NCBI GenBank assembly: GCA_002633005.1
Contig: NMRA01000007.1
Span: forward strand, 1,514,001-1,578,000
Direction of reading: 5' to 3'
Length of the DNA: 64,000 nt
Source of the DNA: Phoronis australis
Lineage: Eukaryota; Phoronida; Phoronidae
The translations under genes and the position numbers were made by a program. Shown piece after piece: positions 33,401-48,400 of this stretch. Positions within the stretch are counted from its first letter, which is position 1, and every line of letters starts with the position of its first letter. Under the pieces are notes generated by a model. It was not told the DNA's origin. It did no database searches and was given only the letters and a program-made list of their open reading frames with translations.

Positions 33401-36400
33401 AAAATCAAAATCATATAAATATTCTCGGGGTGTGAGGAGACTATGCGACTGCAAGAAACATAATGAAATATTTGAACTCAGACTGATCAAACGTATGAAC
33501 GAATCAATGACCATTCAGTTATTACGTCTTGTTACGTTTTGCGCTGTTTGTGCGCGCGCTATGCCCTGAATAGGCGATACAGACCTGACAGCACAAACTG
33601 CAGTTATGTAAACAATCCAATGAAACATAAACACTTCGGTTTGTTCGCATTTCTTGTTTTACAATTTATTACGGATGTTTGACTCAACAGTTCGTTGGCC
33701 AACGGAACAAACGGTTGAAATCTGATAACGATCGCTCCTGGTAACGGACACATTATGCAATATTTTCGCAAGGAATGTTCTACTCCACTAAAGCAGCAAC
33801 ACGACGATGAAACTACGTTCCCATGTTTCGCAAAAGCATCGTATTGTGGTTTTGTGCTTTTTTATGAAAAGTGTTACATACCTTGTTAGTGCTTTTTGTG
33901 AATAAAACAAAACTTCGCTATGGTTTATCAAATAATGAAATTCGTTTCTGATTTCTTCTCAAAGTACGTGTTAAATTAGGTAAAAAAGTAACTATTATAC
34001 CCACATGTGTTGTGTGGGTATTGGCTGGAAACAGTCGTCTTTACCGCAATGTTAGTCCTAGCGATAAAACGCTCAGCAACGGATTTGAAAAATCTTGAGA
34101 TTTCAAGTGTGACCTCTGGTCTTCGTCAGAATAGTTCCAACGTGTACTGAGCGGCGGTGACCTGGCAACTGCATGGGCGCTGACAGCGTTTAGTTCTCTT
34201 TTATCTCAGATTGACCATCTATCGCCTGTAAACCGATAAACGCATGCAAAGCGAATGTAATGTACACAACTGTGGTCCCCACGCATTCTGTTGAGTTCGG
34301 TCTTTCGGTCCTGTGATAGTACGGCCCAGGGTCTAATCTATGCACTCAAATTCGAACTCGAAATTATATTTGACATTTCCCGTTCCACTTTAGTGCACTG
34401 AAGTTAAGTGACTAGTATTAAGTGCTCAAAATACATAATTTACATGGATGACTTTCTAATCTTGGCTTGCAATTTATGACAGCATTATCATTATGAGTTC
34501 CATGCTGAACTCGAGTTCGCAGTCCGAGTCTAGGGGTCATCAAGTGCGAACTTGTGTCAGACACGCATCGGCATAATCCGTAACATACACGAGCAAAGAG
34601 AAGCAACCACTTATTTCAAGTTAGCACAAAAACAAAACGGAAAATGTCAAAAATAATTTCGGGTTTTATTTGCAGTACAAAGCTTAGACCCCGGACCCAA
34701 ATGTGCGTACCATTTCAGTCTGAAAGAAAAGGGTACCCTTGGGCCACTCTCAAATCGAGAATTTGAAAATATTTAGATTGGAGATGACACTGAGCAAATT
34801 TGGGTTCAGGATTTCAACACTTCTTCTGGTTGAGAGTGGCGCTTGGGGCTTTTGGCTTGCCCCCTTTTTGAACTTTCCTTCGAGCTTTACGTATATACAG
34901 ATCTAACCGACAGTTCGCAACTGGCAACTGGTGTTTATTGGGGAGTGTCTGGAACCATTTGTGAATGTCAAAGTAAACACCAGGTTTTAACGTTATCAAC
35001 AAGTGGTCGGAATTTAGATGGTTTTATGACTGCGTTAGTCTCTTGACTCGTGGGTAACTGTGCACCAGACGACAAGTAAAAATCCAATCACACAGCCAAC
35101 AGGAAGTGATTCCGCATGAGAAATGGGTGTCACATTTACTGATACACGCAAAGGCCTTTTGATTTTTGCTGCGCTTTTGTTAGTTTACCTTCTATTGAAC
35201 AAGACTGTATATCTTGCTCATTTCTAACATCACCATTCGTCGTATGATTGTTATCATCATGTTCATCATCGCCACCTCCATCACCAGGATCGTTATTATC
35301 GTTATCATTGTCATTGTCATCTCCATTGTCGTCTTTTCAATCAATATCGCCAAGTGTCGCTCCTCCTAACGCTTTCATTTAAAAAATGTCGATGTCGCCG
35401 TTCATCGAATGTGCAAATCCATGTTTTCGCTCTTATCTCAAACACGAGTTGTTGCTGTTCTATGCCATTCCAAGTGTTCCCCGTGTTATTTAAACGTAAA
35501 GCGTCAATGCAATGAATGGTCCAATTTAGTAATCGTTCAATTACTGACAACAATTACTTCATTATCTATCCAGTCTGTCGTAATGATGCATCTCAGTGCA
35601 GTTCATGTACACCAACGGTGTTTGTCGTCGAATAAAAATATATAGGTTAGCCTAATCGGAACAAGTACTCGCTACGAACTAACCCTGTCATTTCATAGGG
35701 GCGAGTTATTGAATCACAATGACAGTTCTTTGCAATATTTTCTGTTTCTTTGTGTCCTACAATAGCCTTTCACCTGTGCCTTATTCACGCTGATAACTGT
35801 TCAACCAGCCAAGATGTCCAGATATTAACGAGTACTACACTCATTTCACTTCATGGATGTAACCTGATTCGTCCGTCGACACTTTATGTCTTATTGTTTA
35901 TAACCTGATGATGTCTAATGAATAGAGGAAACGTTGAATCAATATGAACTTTTTCATTTGTGCGGGGATTGTCCGTTTTTTGATCCTATTATGGCCAAAA
36001 ACTGATGTAATTAACAAGTTTCTGAATCGTGGACACGTCATCGTTTTTCTAAATCTTTTTTGACATGACACATTATGTAGAAAATTGTTTTGCCTGCTCT
36101 ATTGTGTGATAGGTACTGCCATCATTGTTTCTGGACGTGCAGCCTGTATTCTTCCGTGGGCCGGCAAATCATCGCCTAGTAGGTCTCCTACTTGCTCGTG
36201 GCGACAATATGGCAGCCATAACTGTACAATAATAGCATCACCACTGTTTTTTGTACAACCTATTCCGGAGGCTAAACATGTGCTTGCTCTGGTGGCGCCA
36301 ATATATTTCACATGTTACAACGACTAACACTACCGTGTTTGGTTTTTACAACTGAAATAATTTTTGATGGCCACAAAAGAAAGTAAGTCCTATTTCTTGT

Positions 36401-39400
36401 ATGCTGTGCATTGTCAGTGAATTTTGTGTAGATCTGGCTTATGTTTCAGAGATGAAAGTCATGTAAATTTTACTTTAACGCGCATGTCTTTCATCACGGC
36501 TTCTTCACTGAGCTGAGTGCGAACATACACATATAAACGTTACCACGATTTCACCTCGAGAAACTGCTGCGATATTTTACAGTATCTGAGCTCATCTAAA
36601 CAAATACTCCATCTGTGGCCAATTTGAACCTCAAGCGCTCAGGTTTCCGAAACATAACATCGAAGATAATCTTTTTTAGATCTTGAGAAATGTTTTTCCG
36701 ATTAGCATCTTAGACAGGTGCAACTCGAAATCTCACCTCCACAGCTGTTTTTTTTTCTAATTGACGGAGTAGTAATATTTTCATCAAAGCGAACATTTGG
36801 ATTCCATACAGCTTGAGGAAGATCCGTGACTTGAGCGGCAGACTTACTTACCAGAGCTGAACTGTGGTTGACTCATTGTTTATTCAAAGGTGGAACATTT
36901 ATCGTGAAAATGGAAGAAGCACAGAGCTCAGTCTTAGTGCAGAAGGACCAAGCTTGTCACTTTCTTGTGGGGTGTTGCGTTAGCTTGAAGTGTGGCGACC
37001 GGGGGTAGATTGAAAATTGTGGATTGTGGCGTTGGGTGGTACAGTAGCTCGAAAATTATGACGATCAATTCGGGAGAAACTAAAAAATGGTTGCGGCGGC
37101 CGATTTGTGAAAAATTGAGATGAGGGCGCCCAGGGGTTGTTATAGTTTAGGGGCCCTTAGAAACCTAATCCGCTACAGTCTTCTATCTATGTCAGTTTTA
37201 CATGCGCGGCGTCCCGTAGGGGGCTGGGGAGGGGTCTATTGCCCCCGTCCTACTTATTTCAGTGCTGCGCTCCCATGTTTTATTTTTTTTCTATTCACTT
37301 TAAACGCTTTTAGAGCACTATAGTCAAGAGTGTTTTTGTGAGGCCGAAAGTTCACTAAAGGCGTGTTCCGTAGGAGCAAGGCACGTGCGAGTAAAGCTAA
37401 TGTGATCACGTACTACGCTTGTAATGCATGAAGATATCTCTTGAGGACCTATGTGACATGGTTTTTCGTGTTAGAAATTTGTTATGCGAAACAGTCCTGC
37501 TCTTGTTTCGACTGTTCCACCTGTCAACGTTAATTTTATTCTAGCTGGTTATTTGTAATTTTCTGCTGTGTTTAATAATACGAGGTTTGAAAACTGAGTA
37601 GTATTAAAGAACGCTAGTGTCTCGCTCGAAAATCAAGAACACACGAGTAAAAAGCAAGTATTTCGGTAGTAGGCCTACACTCGGGAGCATACTAGCCTGT
37701 ACTAGCCAAAATGGCAGTCACTGAAGTGATTGGTCGATGTTGAATTATGGGATTGAAATATAGAATTTTGGCATTGCGTTCACTTGTCTGCGTTCCACAT
37801 GCGAGTGTAACCTAGTGTATTGCCGTCTGCTGAACTCTCCTGATGTAGTAATGCTTTCCATTTCACATTTGCACATGTTTGAATTAAAACACATTATTTC
37901 CGCTTCCACCTCTACCATGTGAATGTATTAACGTTTTTACCATGGCATCATGGATAACCGTGTTGTTTTAGTATTTGTGTTTAAAAAACACGTTAGCATT
38001 GTGTTTGAATTTACGGAAAATGTCAGAGCTAACATCTGGAAGCTTTTTACTTGAACTAAATCAACATAACAGACGCCGGTAACCATTCATTGTTTTTTTT
38101 TGTGTTGAGTAGAGGTTTATCGATTTCCCATAGATTTTATTAAAACTTGATTCACCATGCAGTACGTGTCTAAACAAGAAAATGAACACGTTTCTTCAGA
38201 AAGCATAATTAATAACCCCAAGCTATAAGCTTCCATAGAATGATATACTTTGCTTTTACTCAGTGAGTTACTACACTTCCTCTCTTATTTCAAAATCAAT
38301 TTTATATTTTTTAGAGTAACAAATTACTTCGGAAACTTGCGCGTGCATTGTTAACATGTTCAACGCCTTTAGCCAACGAAAAAAACAAACACGAGGAAAA
38401 CACGAGACCTGTTTGAATCTTAATTTCGTTCTTGGTAAAAGCGATGTTTCTGTAGATTCTGTTTTTGTTAGTTAAATATATTCAAGTTTATCTCATGTTG
38501 TCGACCTATTGACCTTGAACAAGATTCTGGCATAATTTTGTCATTTTATTTGGTAAAATCTCTTTTTTGGTGTTGCAGCAGATGGTTGTTTTCTGAAATA
38601 CTGAAAATTCATATTTTGTTTTCATTCCACAGATTTGCGAACTAAGAGTAGAACCTGTGATTACAAATCACTTAATATGTTTCCAGTACTTTTTAGAAAA
38701 ATGCCATTTTCTTCGAGTGGTTCTTTTGGACTTTTCACGCTTGTTCCTTTGATCTACAGGTCCTAAAAATTGACATTCAGGTGCAGTGTTTCGTATGTTT
38801 GATAATAAAGTTACCTGAGTTTATTACTCTTCCTATTATTCATCTCTACCTTGATATCTCAAAGGAGGTGTCGGGTAACGCAACGCATAACGCCAGCGAC
38901 TGCAAGCGCTTTTTAAAGCCTGAGCATCGAATTATACAACTTGTCTTTTATCACCGACTTCACATTTAGCTTTTTCAATATAATGGCCATTTCCTTCAGC
39001 AATATTTGTCATTACTTAGTGTGCCTGGAAAGTCTTTACCACGTGCTTGTTATTTTCCTTTCACGGCTAATGTTTTCTCTTTTGGTGTGTGCTGAATGCT
39101 TCAAATGTTTTGTGGAATTTTACATTTCCTTTTGTCAGCAGCGACGATGCGGGAGCGAAGCTTAATTTCTGATTTAGTCCCAGACGTCGAGAACGGTCAA
39201 TGGTAACAATGTTACTGTTTAGTTTTGGTTTAGGAAATACAGATTGCGCCGAATGTTGGCACGAACGAGCTCAACGGACAAAAATGCAGTGAAACATCGA
39301 GTGTGCTACTGTAGCGTTTTTACGTACATGTTGAGAGATATTGGCCCCTCCAGAATAGTTTCCATCAAAATTGTGACGTCAATTGCACAATCGAAAAGAC

Positions 39401-42400
39401 CACTGTGCGTTTGTTCAACCTCAGTCGCGATAAAACTTCATTAAACCAAGAGTCATTGATATCCTACTTGGATAATCCTGAGCAGGTGAAATTCACACAA
39501 ATTTCGCTACATACCATCGAGCGATTCGTTTTAAGTGTGTATCAATATAAAAGCACATTGAATATTAACTGTAATGTATATCCCCGTGTTGACTTGTTAA
39601 ACACACCCTGTTTGCTTAATAAACACCACAGCTCGATGATAGTTAGCAGTTTCACTGCCCAAAGCCAAAATGGGTACTGGTACTGAAACGAACGGTCTGT
39701 AGAAAAAAGCAAATCATTTAATCTTAATGAAAACTGCTGACATCACGGTTGCATTGTGTCGCACATCATACCCTCGTGTTTTGTAATGCATATTTTCATT
39801 GGCGCTAAATGTCGAAACAAAATCGTGACCATCCCATGAAGAAGTAAACAAACTTCGTTTGCGAGTGTGTGTGTAAATCTTCCTTTTTCATCCCCCTGAC
39901 TAAATTTTTATCGCCTGGTACTGTCGCCGTGAAATTGTAGATCGATCAAACTGTTGCCGGTTGTCGTCTGCAACCTGTTTATTTTTAACATATTTCTGTG
40001 GCGAATTTTCTGACCGTGCAGGAGACATTAACCCTGTTTCAGACGAACAGCACGTCACCCTCCGGTCATTATGGCTTTCCTGTTCTCAAATTCAACAGTT
40101 GGTTTGTTATTTCAGTCTAAAACAACGGGAGTCTTGTTCATTCTTGCAACAGGAACTCACATGTGTGTTTCCTGAATGTGACCTCGGGCCCAGCTCTTAT
40201 GAACCTGGTCATGTTGAATTACATTTTTCTGTTTAAGTTTTACCCCCAAGTCGGATTCATTTCCACGGCAGTTTTATTCAGTCATATAATATACATTTAC
40301 AAGTTTTCCAACGAAGAGAGAAAGTGGAGCAAAATAGTCAGCTTGTTACATAACTGTACAAGGTCTATAACAGCCCTGCAAGTGGAAACCATCACGAGGT
40401 CCTACAAATCTCAGGCAATTCTCTGTGAGCAGTTACAGATTATCACCATGACTTCCAAAAATGGCACAAAAATTCACCTTGCTTAGTAATTCTCAAAGCT
40501 ATTGGACCTGTACATGGGCGTGGGTGAAAGACAATAATCAACTAAGTGTTTGAGAATGGACAAACGTAGGTGGCGGTGTAAATTCTTCCATTTTTGCTGT
40601 GCAAAAGCGACCGAGCATGGTGTGTGCACCACACGGATGCGCCCCTGTTGTCATGACCTGGTTTGTGATTTAAATAAATGGTTGCAAAAATATTTATGAA
40701 AAAGAAACGACTTTGTTTATTTACGACATTCGGCCGTCCATGCATTTATAACGTGTTCGTTCTGATTTTGTTCACCCTTGCCACCAGATCAAACACTGCT
40801 TGAACTGGTTTTATTGGCGTTAAAATTATGCATTCAACAATGACAGGTTTAACATACGAGTCTTCTTTTCCATGTTGTCTTTGTTGGATTCCACCATAAC
40901 TTACAGTTTTAAATCTGTTTTAACATGCATTTCATTTGGTTTTGATTATGTTCCTACTTGTGGATGTCTTATGCGGGGAATCTCCTAGCAACAGGTAACG
41001 ACTCGTATCTAACGTCTTCATCATTTCTGCGCGAATAACATTAACTATTATCAACGAATGCATGGATACCAGGTTGGAAAAAATTACTATACACGATTCG
41101 TGGTTCAGTCACGCGAGCGGTAGACAATAGCTATGTCACAGTTCTAGTAATTTGACGAATAAACAATTAAGACATAAACAGTTTTATTCAGATATATTTT
41201 CCAATCGTTTTCTTGAAGTGTATCTGCTAAAATAATACTGTGGTTTAGTTGAGTGTTACTGTCATGTTAGGAAATAGTGACATGATCATTCAGCCATTTT
41301 CATCGCGCACCTGGATTTTTTATGTTCTCGTCAGGACAAGGCCTTGATACAATCCTTATCTGATGAGCGACGTATAGAAGAATGTAAAGAACTACAATAG
41401 GTTTATCCCAAACAATTGCCTTTTCCACGAGAAATGTGGTGTAAAGACTGAGATCGGATTACAAGTGTTAGGGTTGTTTTATCAGTTTCTTGTATAAATA
41501 GATAGTATGGAGAAGAACAAAATGTTAAATGTATCATATTCCTGGTGAGTTGTCAATATCGAACATCACATTGTTCTGACTGTTATCGTATTATCCATCG
41601 TGATGTGGGAGAGTTCGAGAAATGTCTTACGGTTCACGAACATTGTTTAGAAGTAGTTACCTGACCCCCTCACCGAAGCTTAATTTGTCTTGTATCGGGA
41701 CTCTAGTTTTGATTAGAAATACTACCTTTCCGTCATTTTTGATAATATACCCGGTGATTCATAGCTCTAGGCTATAGTGAATGAATCAGCCTCGGGCGTA
41801 TTACAGCTTTCTGGCAGCGGTCTGGCTTTGGTAATGAAAAAGTTGGTAGTTGTTTTCCTAGCTGGATGTCACAAGATTTTATCGAAGCGGCTTTTAATCC
41901 CGCCTTCCAACACAAAAACAACTTTTGCTTTAGACCACTTACCGTTATGAAATCGGTTTCAAATTGTTCCTATGTCAAATTAGAGGTGATTTGTGGGCTT
42001 CGAGAAAACTGAGTTATTGTTTGAGACCAGGTTCTACAAGTTAGGTTGTCACGGCGGGTCATTTTATGCGAACCCGGAAGTCATATCTCATCTGAGAAAG
42101 GATCAAGTTGGGACCTGCTTTAGAGCGGTAAAGGGTCGTTATCAAAAGTTCGATCGATTTTTGGACGAAACACGGGTTTATAACATCTTTTAAAAAGTTC
42201 CACACTTTGTAAATTGGTTATTACTAGGGAGATAAATCCATGAACGGTAAAATTATTCGAAATTTCACTTGTTTAACAGAATTTCTTATTGTGCGTTTTT
42301 ATTACATTCATTCGTCTTGGAATTGAAAACGCGTTCAGATCGAGAATTAAAATGGCTTTTGAGACCTGGGCCCGGTCTCCAATCTTTTTACTCGAAATGG

Positions 42401-45400
42401 AACTTGAAATTAGGTTTGGCATTTTAAACTCTACTTTTGGGCGAACTCAAGATAAGTGTCTATTATTCTATGCTCGAGTACACAATAACTTACGTAGATA
42501 ATTTATTGCCCTTAGTTCACAGTTTGTAAACCCAATATTAAAGCAATAAGTTCGAGTTTGAACTCGAAATTTCGAGTTTTTACTCGAGTTTGTAGCACAA
42601 ATATAAGGGTCTTCAAGGGCAAACTTGAACTAGAAACTCCTATGCATAAACTATAATGTATTCGAGCACAGTCTGATAACCAATTATCTTAAGTTCGCAC
42701 AAAAGGAGCAGAGAAATTGCCAAAAATAGTTTCGAGTTCGTTTCGAGTACAAAGATTAGAGACCGGGACCTGGTTGGTTTAAGCATTTTCATGACCATAT
42801 TTCTTTGCTCAGGTATTTTCTTAGTTTCAAATTTTATACCCGAGTTGTTCAGGGTAGAGTTCCGTAGAAGGAAAAATATCGCTAAAAAGCGGTCTCGTGC
42901 GTCCCTGGTAATACATGGCGATAACTCGCGAAGTCTTTCGTGTTCGCAAGATTCTCTCCTCTCCGCACGACCCCACTGAGACAAGTGTGACCTCGTGCTT
43001 TTCTTGTGAGACGATGTCTTGCGAAGATTTCCATGATCTCCATTGTCTCACAAAATCTGGCTCTTAGAACGGAACGCAGACCTGATTGACTAATCACGTC
43101 GGATCCTTACCAAACTAACGCCCCGTGCTTATGAGGTGCTTGGAACTGCTTTCAATCTATCCAGCTGTTATAGAAGGGACCTTTCTTAATTAGCACGACC
43201 TAATCACCACCCATCGTTTCCATGGGAACCGATGGGTGGATAATCTGTGTTGAGTTGCTCCAGTGGTCGCACCCAACCACCTGAATCACACCAGTCGAGC
43301 CATCACGTTTAACTTTCACCATAAGCGTGTTTGAAGAATATTACAATAGTCTGAAATGACAAGAGCCCAAGGCTAGTTCTTAAGCGTAATATATTAACAG
43401 AAGCCGTAATTGATAAAGGAACATTTACTCAACATTTCTATGGCAAGTGACAACTGAAAGGTCTTAAATAAAACTTTAATAATCCCTCAGAAAAGTCCCG
43501 AATAAAACTTTAATGACCCCCCTTTAGTCGTCTTGGGGATACTTGCAAATTCCGCTTCATTCACAACGTGTCTCAGCATGAATTGGAACTCGTGAGGCAG
43601 GGACGGTACATCACACTGTCGGTCACTGTGGTGCCTGCGGGTCCGCGGGGTATTACGTCAGGGTTAATGGCTCGTGCACAAGGAACGGCAGTCCGGACAT
43701 GATATCACTGTTGTGTCGGGTAGGTCCTTAAGAACAATTTCACCCCTAGGCCAAATGCCATTCACGTTTAATTGTCATTTAGTAACATCTGACGTTAGTT
43801 TGAATTGAGTATCATGGACCCGTGATGTAGTCACTGAATGTTAAGTCAAACAATCATGTGAATTAAGCATTTCTTTATGGCCACACCCGTGTGCCCAGTG
43901 GCGGACCTAGGATTTTTAAAGGGGTGGGGGGGGGGTCGAATCAAGTGTTTTAAAAAGGGGGTCGAAAGTAACAATTTTGAAAATTCTAGATTAGATATCA
44001 CTAAAATCAAGGAAAAAGGGGGGTCCGGACCCGCTTGACCCCCAGGATTCGCCTACAGTGACTAGGTCGACCGAAAAATGAGTTCATTCCGACATATGTT
44101 GAACATACGATGGTCGGCGTCGTGGTAAACTGATTGTGATTACATGTATACATACATATATATTTGACCTTTTGTATGTAATGTTATTTTTGTTACGTTT
44201 CTTAATATTGAACAAGCCAGAAAAACACATGACTTGGTGATAACTTGATCAACATTCTAACATGACATCGAATTTTAAAAATGGATGTTTTCATATCCTT
44301 ATTGTATTATTTTAATGCAGTACGTCATTTCAGTCTCGTCAATTAAATTAAGGATCGCTGTATAATTTATGAACTCAGTTTTGCTTTGAGGCGAAGACAA
44401 CTGTAAAGAATTTGCGTCTTCTTCTATTTCAAGCTGGCTGTAGAAGAAGTCAGCTATATATTTTTAATGGTCGCTGCCAAAGAATTGCTACAAGCCTTAT
44501 TTAGGACGGAAGTTATTCAGCAGCAAAATTCTGCGCGCACAGTACAAGTAGTTTATGCCGTTTTGTCGGTATGGAAGATTCTCGAGTATCATTCGGAATG
44601 TGCGTGTTGAAGGAACATTGCCTCTGGTTCACAACCGGAAATATGAATTATAAACGAGATTACTCAACACATGTCTTGTGCTTTTTCATACTGTGATTGA
44701 AAACGATGCATGTCCCCACATAGATATTTAGGACAGTTGCAAGTAAAAGGGAAGTCAAAAGCCCTGTTTTTCTTCTGGGTTAGCCAATCCGTTCGAGATC
44801 AGTTTCTTAAAGCTAACCTGCTTACTTTATGAATGTTATGCCAAAAGCTCACTCGAACTAGATATGGTCAAACATCTTCATTCCTGTGATTGCGTGTTTG
44901 TGTTTTCGTGAACCACTTAATGTTAATATACTAAAATGTCGATTTGAGCTTGTCGATCACAATGGTTACACGTTGGACAGGTGTATACTCAACCAGACAG
45001 GTTGAAATTTACCTGAAAATAAGTATGGACTTGAGGATGTTTTGATGTGCTTCAAATAGAATCGTTTACATCGCCAAGATTGGCCAATTGTTTAGGGGAA
45101 AGACGACTGTTTGGTTGTACCCGATCAGAGCTTCTGCAGCTGAGGTTAAAAAAACACTTTTTGACTGTGTCGAATGATTAGAAACAGAAGAGCATTGTTT
45201 TGACTAGGAGCATCGAATTAATGGCACAAACACCGCCATTTAAATCCCTGGCAGGTCCCGTGTGACAGGTTTCTGTAAACGCTAATGATGGATGCGCCCT
45301 CAAAGTTCTTATAATGAGCGCCCATCGTATTTCACGTCGGATGTTTTTGGCACGTCTGTTCTTTTATTGTGATTGTCCGTACACTCTTTCCGTTTTGTGT

Positions 45401-48400
45401 TATTTTGTACACATTACGTTGAAGCGGCGTTGAACCCGTGCCAAAGATACTATAAAATCTACCAGTGCTTTCTATCAAAAATAAGATTCGATTTAAACTA
45501 TTGAGCGTTACAAAAATTAGTCTTAGTCTTTACTCGGTTTAGTTGTTAGTTCTGGAAGAACTGACAGTTCGTTACTTCATCAGATTAAAATTTCATGCCA
45601 CGGCTTTAGACCTTTCCACGTCGAGAAAACATAGGTATTTTGTTGTTTTTTTCTTCTGATGATGGTGTTTTAATAAAGGTCGAAACATGTCAAGCCGTGC
45701 TATCATGGACTAATGAACAATAATTGAGATGATAACGGCGTGTTGACTGAATCAAAACTTGTTTATTTTTGACCAAACACGAATTTAATGTCGTTTTGAT
45801 AATCGCTATACTATAGTTATCAATATTTTCACTTATTTGTTTTCTAAAATCTGTGCTATTAGGCCTACTCTCTTTGTGTTAGACACAATTTGATACGCTA
45901 GGTGTCTCCTTCGAGTTCTGTTATAAAATTTGAACTTACGTTAGTACATTGAGCTCATTTTCTGTACGATGTTTATACGCAACCACGCTACTTGATACGC
46001 TTAAGCAGCGATTCCAGCAGCTTTCGGTTCATTCTATGTACAATGTATGTACCTACGGAACTTGATAAACTTAGGTGAACATCGAGTTTTGTTACAAAGC
46101 GTTGCTCTGTAGCTAGCCAGCAATGATTTTCCAAACATTTTTGGTAGTATAGTTTTTGTTCGTAGCACCCCTGAAGCATTTTAGTTGGCTTGTAATCATG
46201 TTAACATTGAGCATTTTGTATGCAAATTGGGGTCGCCAATATGTAAAATTTTGTTTTTGCTTGTTATTTCCTTACCAAGCACTGAATTATTTTGATGTTT
46301 TCACCCATGCTTCTATGGTCAGTGAATTTATGAGCAACTTTGGAGGTGGATGCATCGAGGATTTGCATAGATTATGCAAATTAAGACGACCATGATTTGA
46401 ATTTCGTACTTGTGCTTATTGCTGCTGGTATCAGGTACCATATATGCACTCATGTTTCCTTGTTCCTTAATGAAGTAAATTTACAGTTTGTTGCATGATG
46501 AATTTGCGTAATTTATGCAATCAGTGGCCACCATTATCTAAATTTACGTCGTTTAAAATTCTGTTTCTGCTCATTATATTCCTTTCGGGGATTGAAGTGA
46601 TCTACCAGCTCTGTAAAGTCAGTTTATTGAGTTTGGTCTTGGTTAATAACGAACTGCCATTTCAACCCAAGCATAAAAGTCAAGAGAGACAAATTGTTGC
46701 AACAGATTACGCGGCAATTAACGCGCCGTCCACCACAAAAAACAAATTTCTGATTTAGATCACTTAGGCCTGACGTTATGAAATCGGTGTCAAGTTGTTT
46801 CATAATCATTTTGGTGATGATTTCAGCGCTTCGGAAGAACTGATAGTTGGTCATTGCTGGAGTCCAGGCTCTAGAACGTGACTTGTCGCGGCGGGTCATT
46901 TCGTCCACCGAGCGAATAACGAACTGCCAGAGGGTAGAGTTCAATAATGCTGGGACCTACGCTAGGACCTCGCTAAAATCTAGACAAAATCACGTGTTTT
47001 CATTTGATATACGTGGATATATTTCACGTAATCTCGCGAAGTCTTGGTTTTAGCGAGGTCCTAGCATTACTGAACTCCACCCAGTTCTTTGGAAACCGAC
47101 GAATCGGTTTTCACCCGAGTAAGAAACAAATTGAAAACTGTGTAAATGGTGTAGGTCATTTTTGTGTTGTTTTGTAACATTAAAGCGGCATTGAACACGT
47201 GCTTTCTGACGTGCGACGCTTCGGTGTCGAGGGGAACGTTTAAATTGATCTTGGATCGAAGTTAAAAGCTTGCGTACATTTGTAATGTAACTATAATTGC
47301 GAACTGTATTTTGAGCGGACTGACAAAACGTTATCGATTTTTGACAACATGGTTGTTCTGTTTTGCCTGTAAACTACTGAGAAGTGTGCGCTGAGTAGAA
47401 ACTCTTTCGCTTTAATAATACTTTGAACGTGTTGTGCGCGAAAACGGCAACTGACTAATCTGCCATCTGGAAATTGGAAAATATTTGGTTCACATGTAGC
47501 CTAGGGCAACAACTTACATAAGAACTCTCGAATTGAACGGGATTTTGAGCACGGTAACTTATGCGTCGGGGAATCATTACAAGTGTATGTATTGGGGGGT
47601 TATCGTGTTTTGATATTTATTAATTAATTAGCTGTTCTTAAAACGAAACAGTTGCTCGTTTCTATGGTAACTGTGTGTGCTAAGTAGTTGTTACGTAATG
47701 TTACATTATCTCTCAGATGCGAAACAGAGAGGCTGAGTGATCAAATCTTATTCATGATAGTAACTTTTGACCAGAGACTGAACTGGGGTGCTTTCTGCAG
47801 ACCTAAAACACTAGAGTGAAGTCAGTAGGATGACATGCTTCGCTTGCTCTGAAGGCTATGGCACTGAATATGTGGCGAAGACGTGCATGGTGTCGCCTTT
47901 TTCTTGCTCCCGGTTCTCGATGCTAGTGTGCATAATATAACGGAACTTCTTTTTGTGAATAACTTGTCACGTGCCGAAGCATGCCAGTTACAGGTCTCGC
48001 AGGGACTCTTTCCGTAGAGCATGTTTCACTCGCGAGATATCACTACGCATTACAAGTGGATTACGTGGTCACACTTGCTTTGCTAGCGATTTTCTCGTGT
48101 CTAGGGAACTCGCCCCAGATTTCATTCTGCATTTGTATTAGTAAACTACTACCCACATGTATTTTATGCTCCCACATGTTTATTGTAAACCACATCGCAT
48201 ATTTTTAGTATGAACACACTAGCTGTGGTCTTATCACCCATGTTCCATCTGCTTTGTTCGCAACAAAGCTACTCAACTCTCGGTGACATATATAGTTGTA
48301 TTTGGCGAAGTATTTCAATTTGCCACACAACAGCTAGAATCACGTTTAGTTTGTCGCTGTTCCTCAGTGCTCAAGAGTTTTTGGCGTCGTCTCAAGCGGT

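Noticed and set aside
36085-36327. Overlapping frames on both strands (80 and 70 codons)
   Set aside because: Both are about the length expected by chance in a locally GC-richer patch and neither resembles a known family.
39244-40486. Run of plus-strand frames of 66-107 codons, some hydrophobic
   Set aside because: No domain, no consistent splice signals between them and no shared phase. Taken as chance frames in the large intron.
42852-43080. Third copy of MITE family E
   Set aside because: AGGGTAGAGTTCCG at the left and a weak invert near 43075 recall the family, but the interior hardly aligns. Evidence is too thin.
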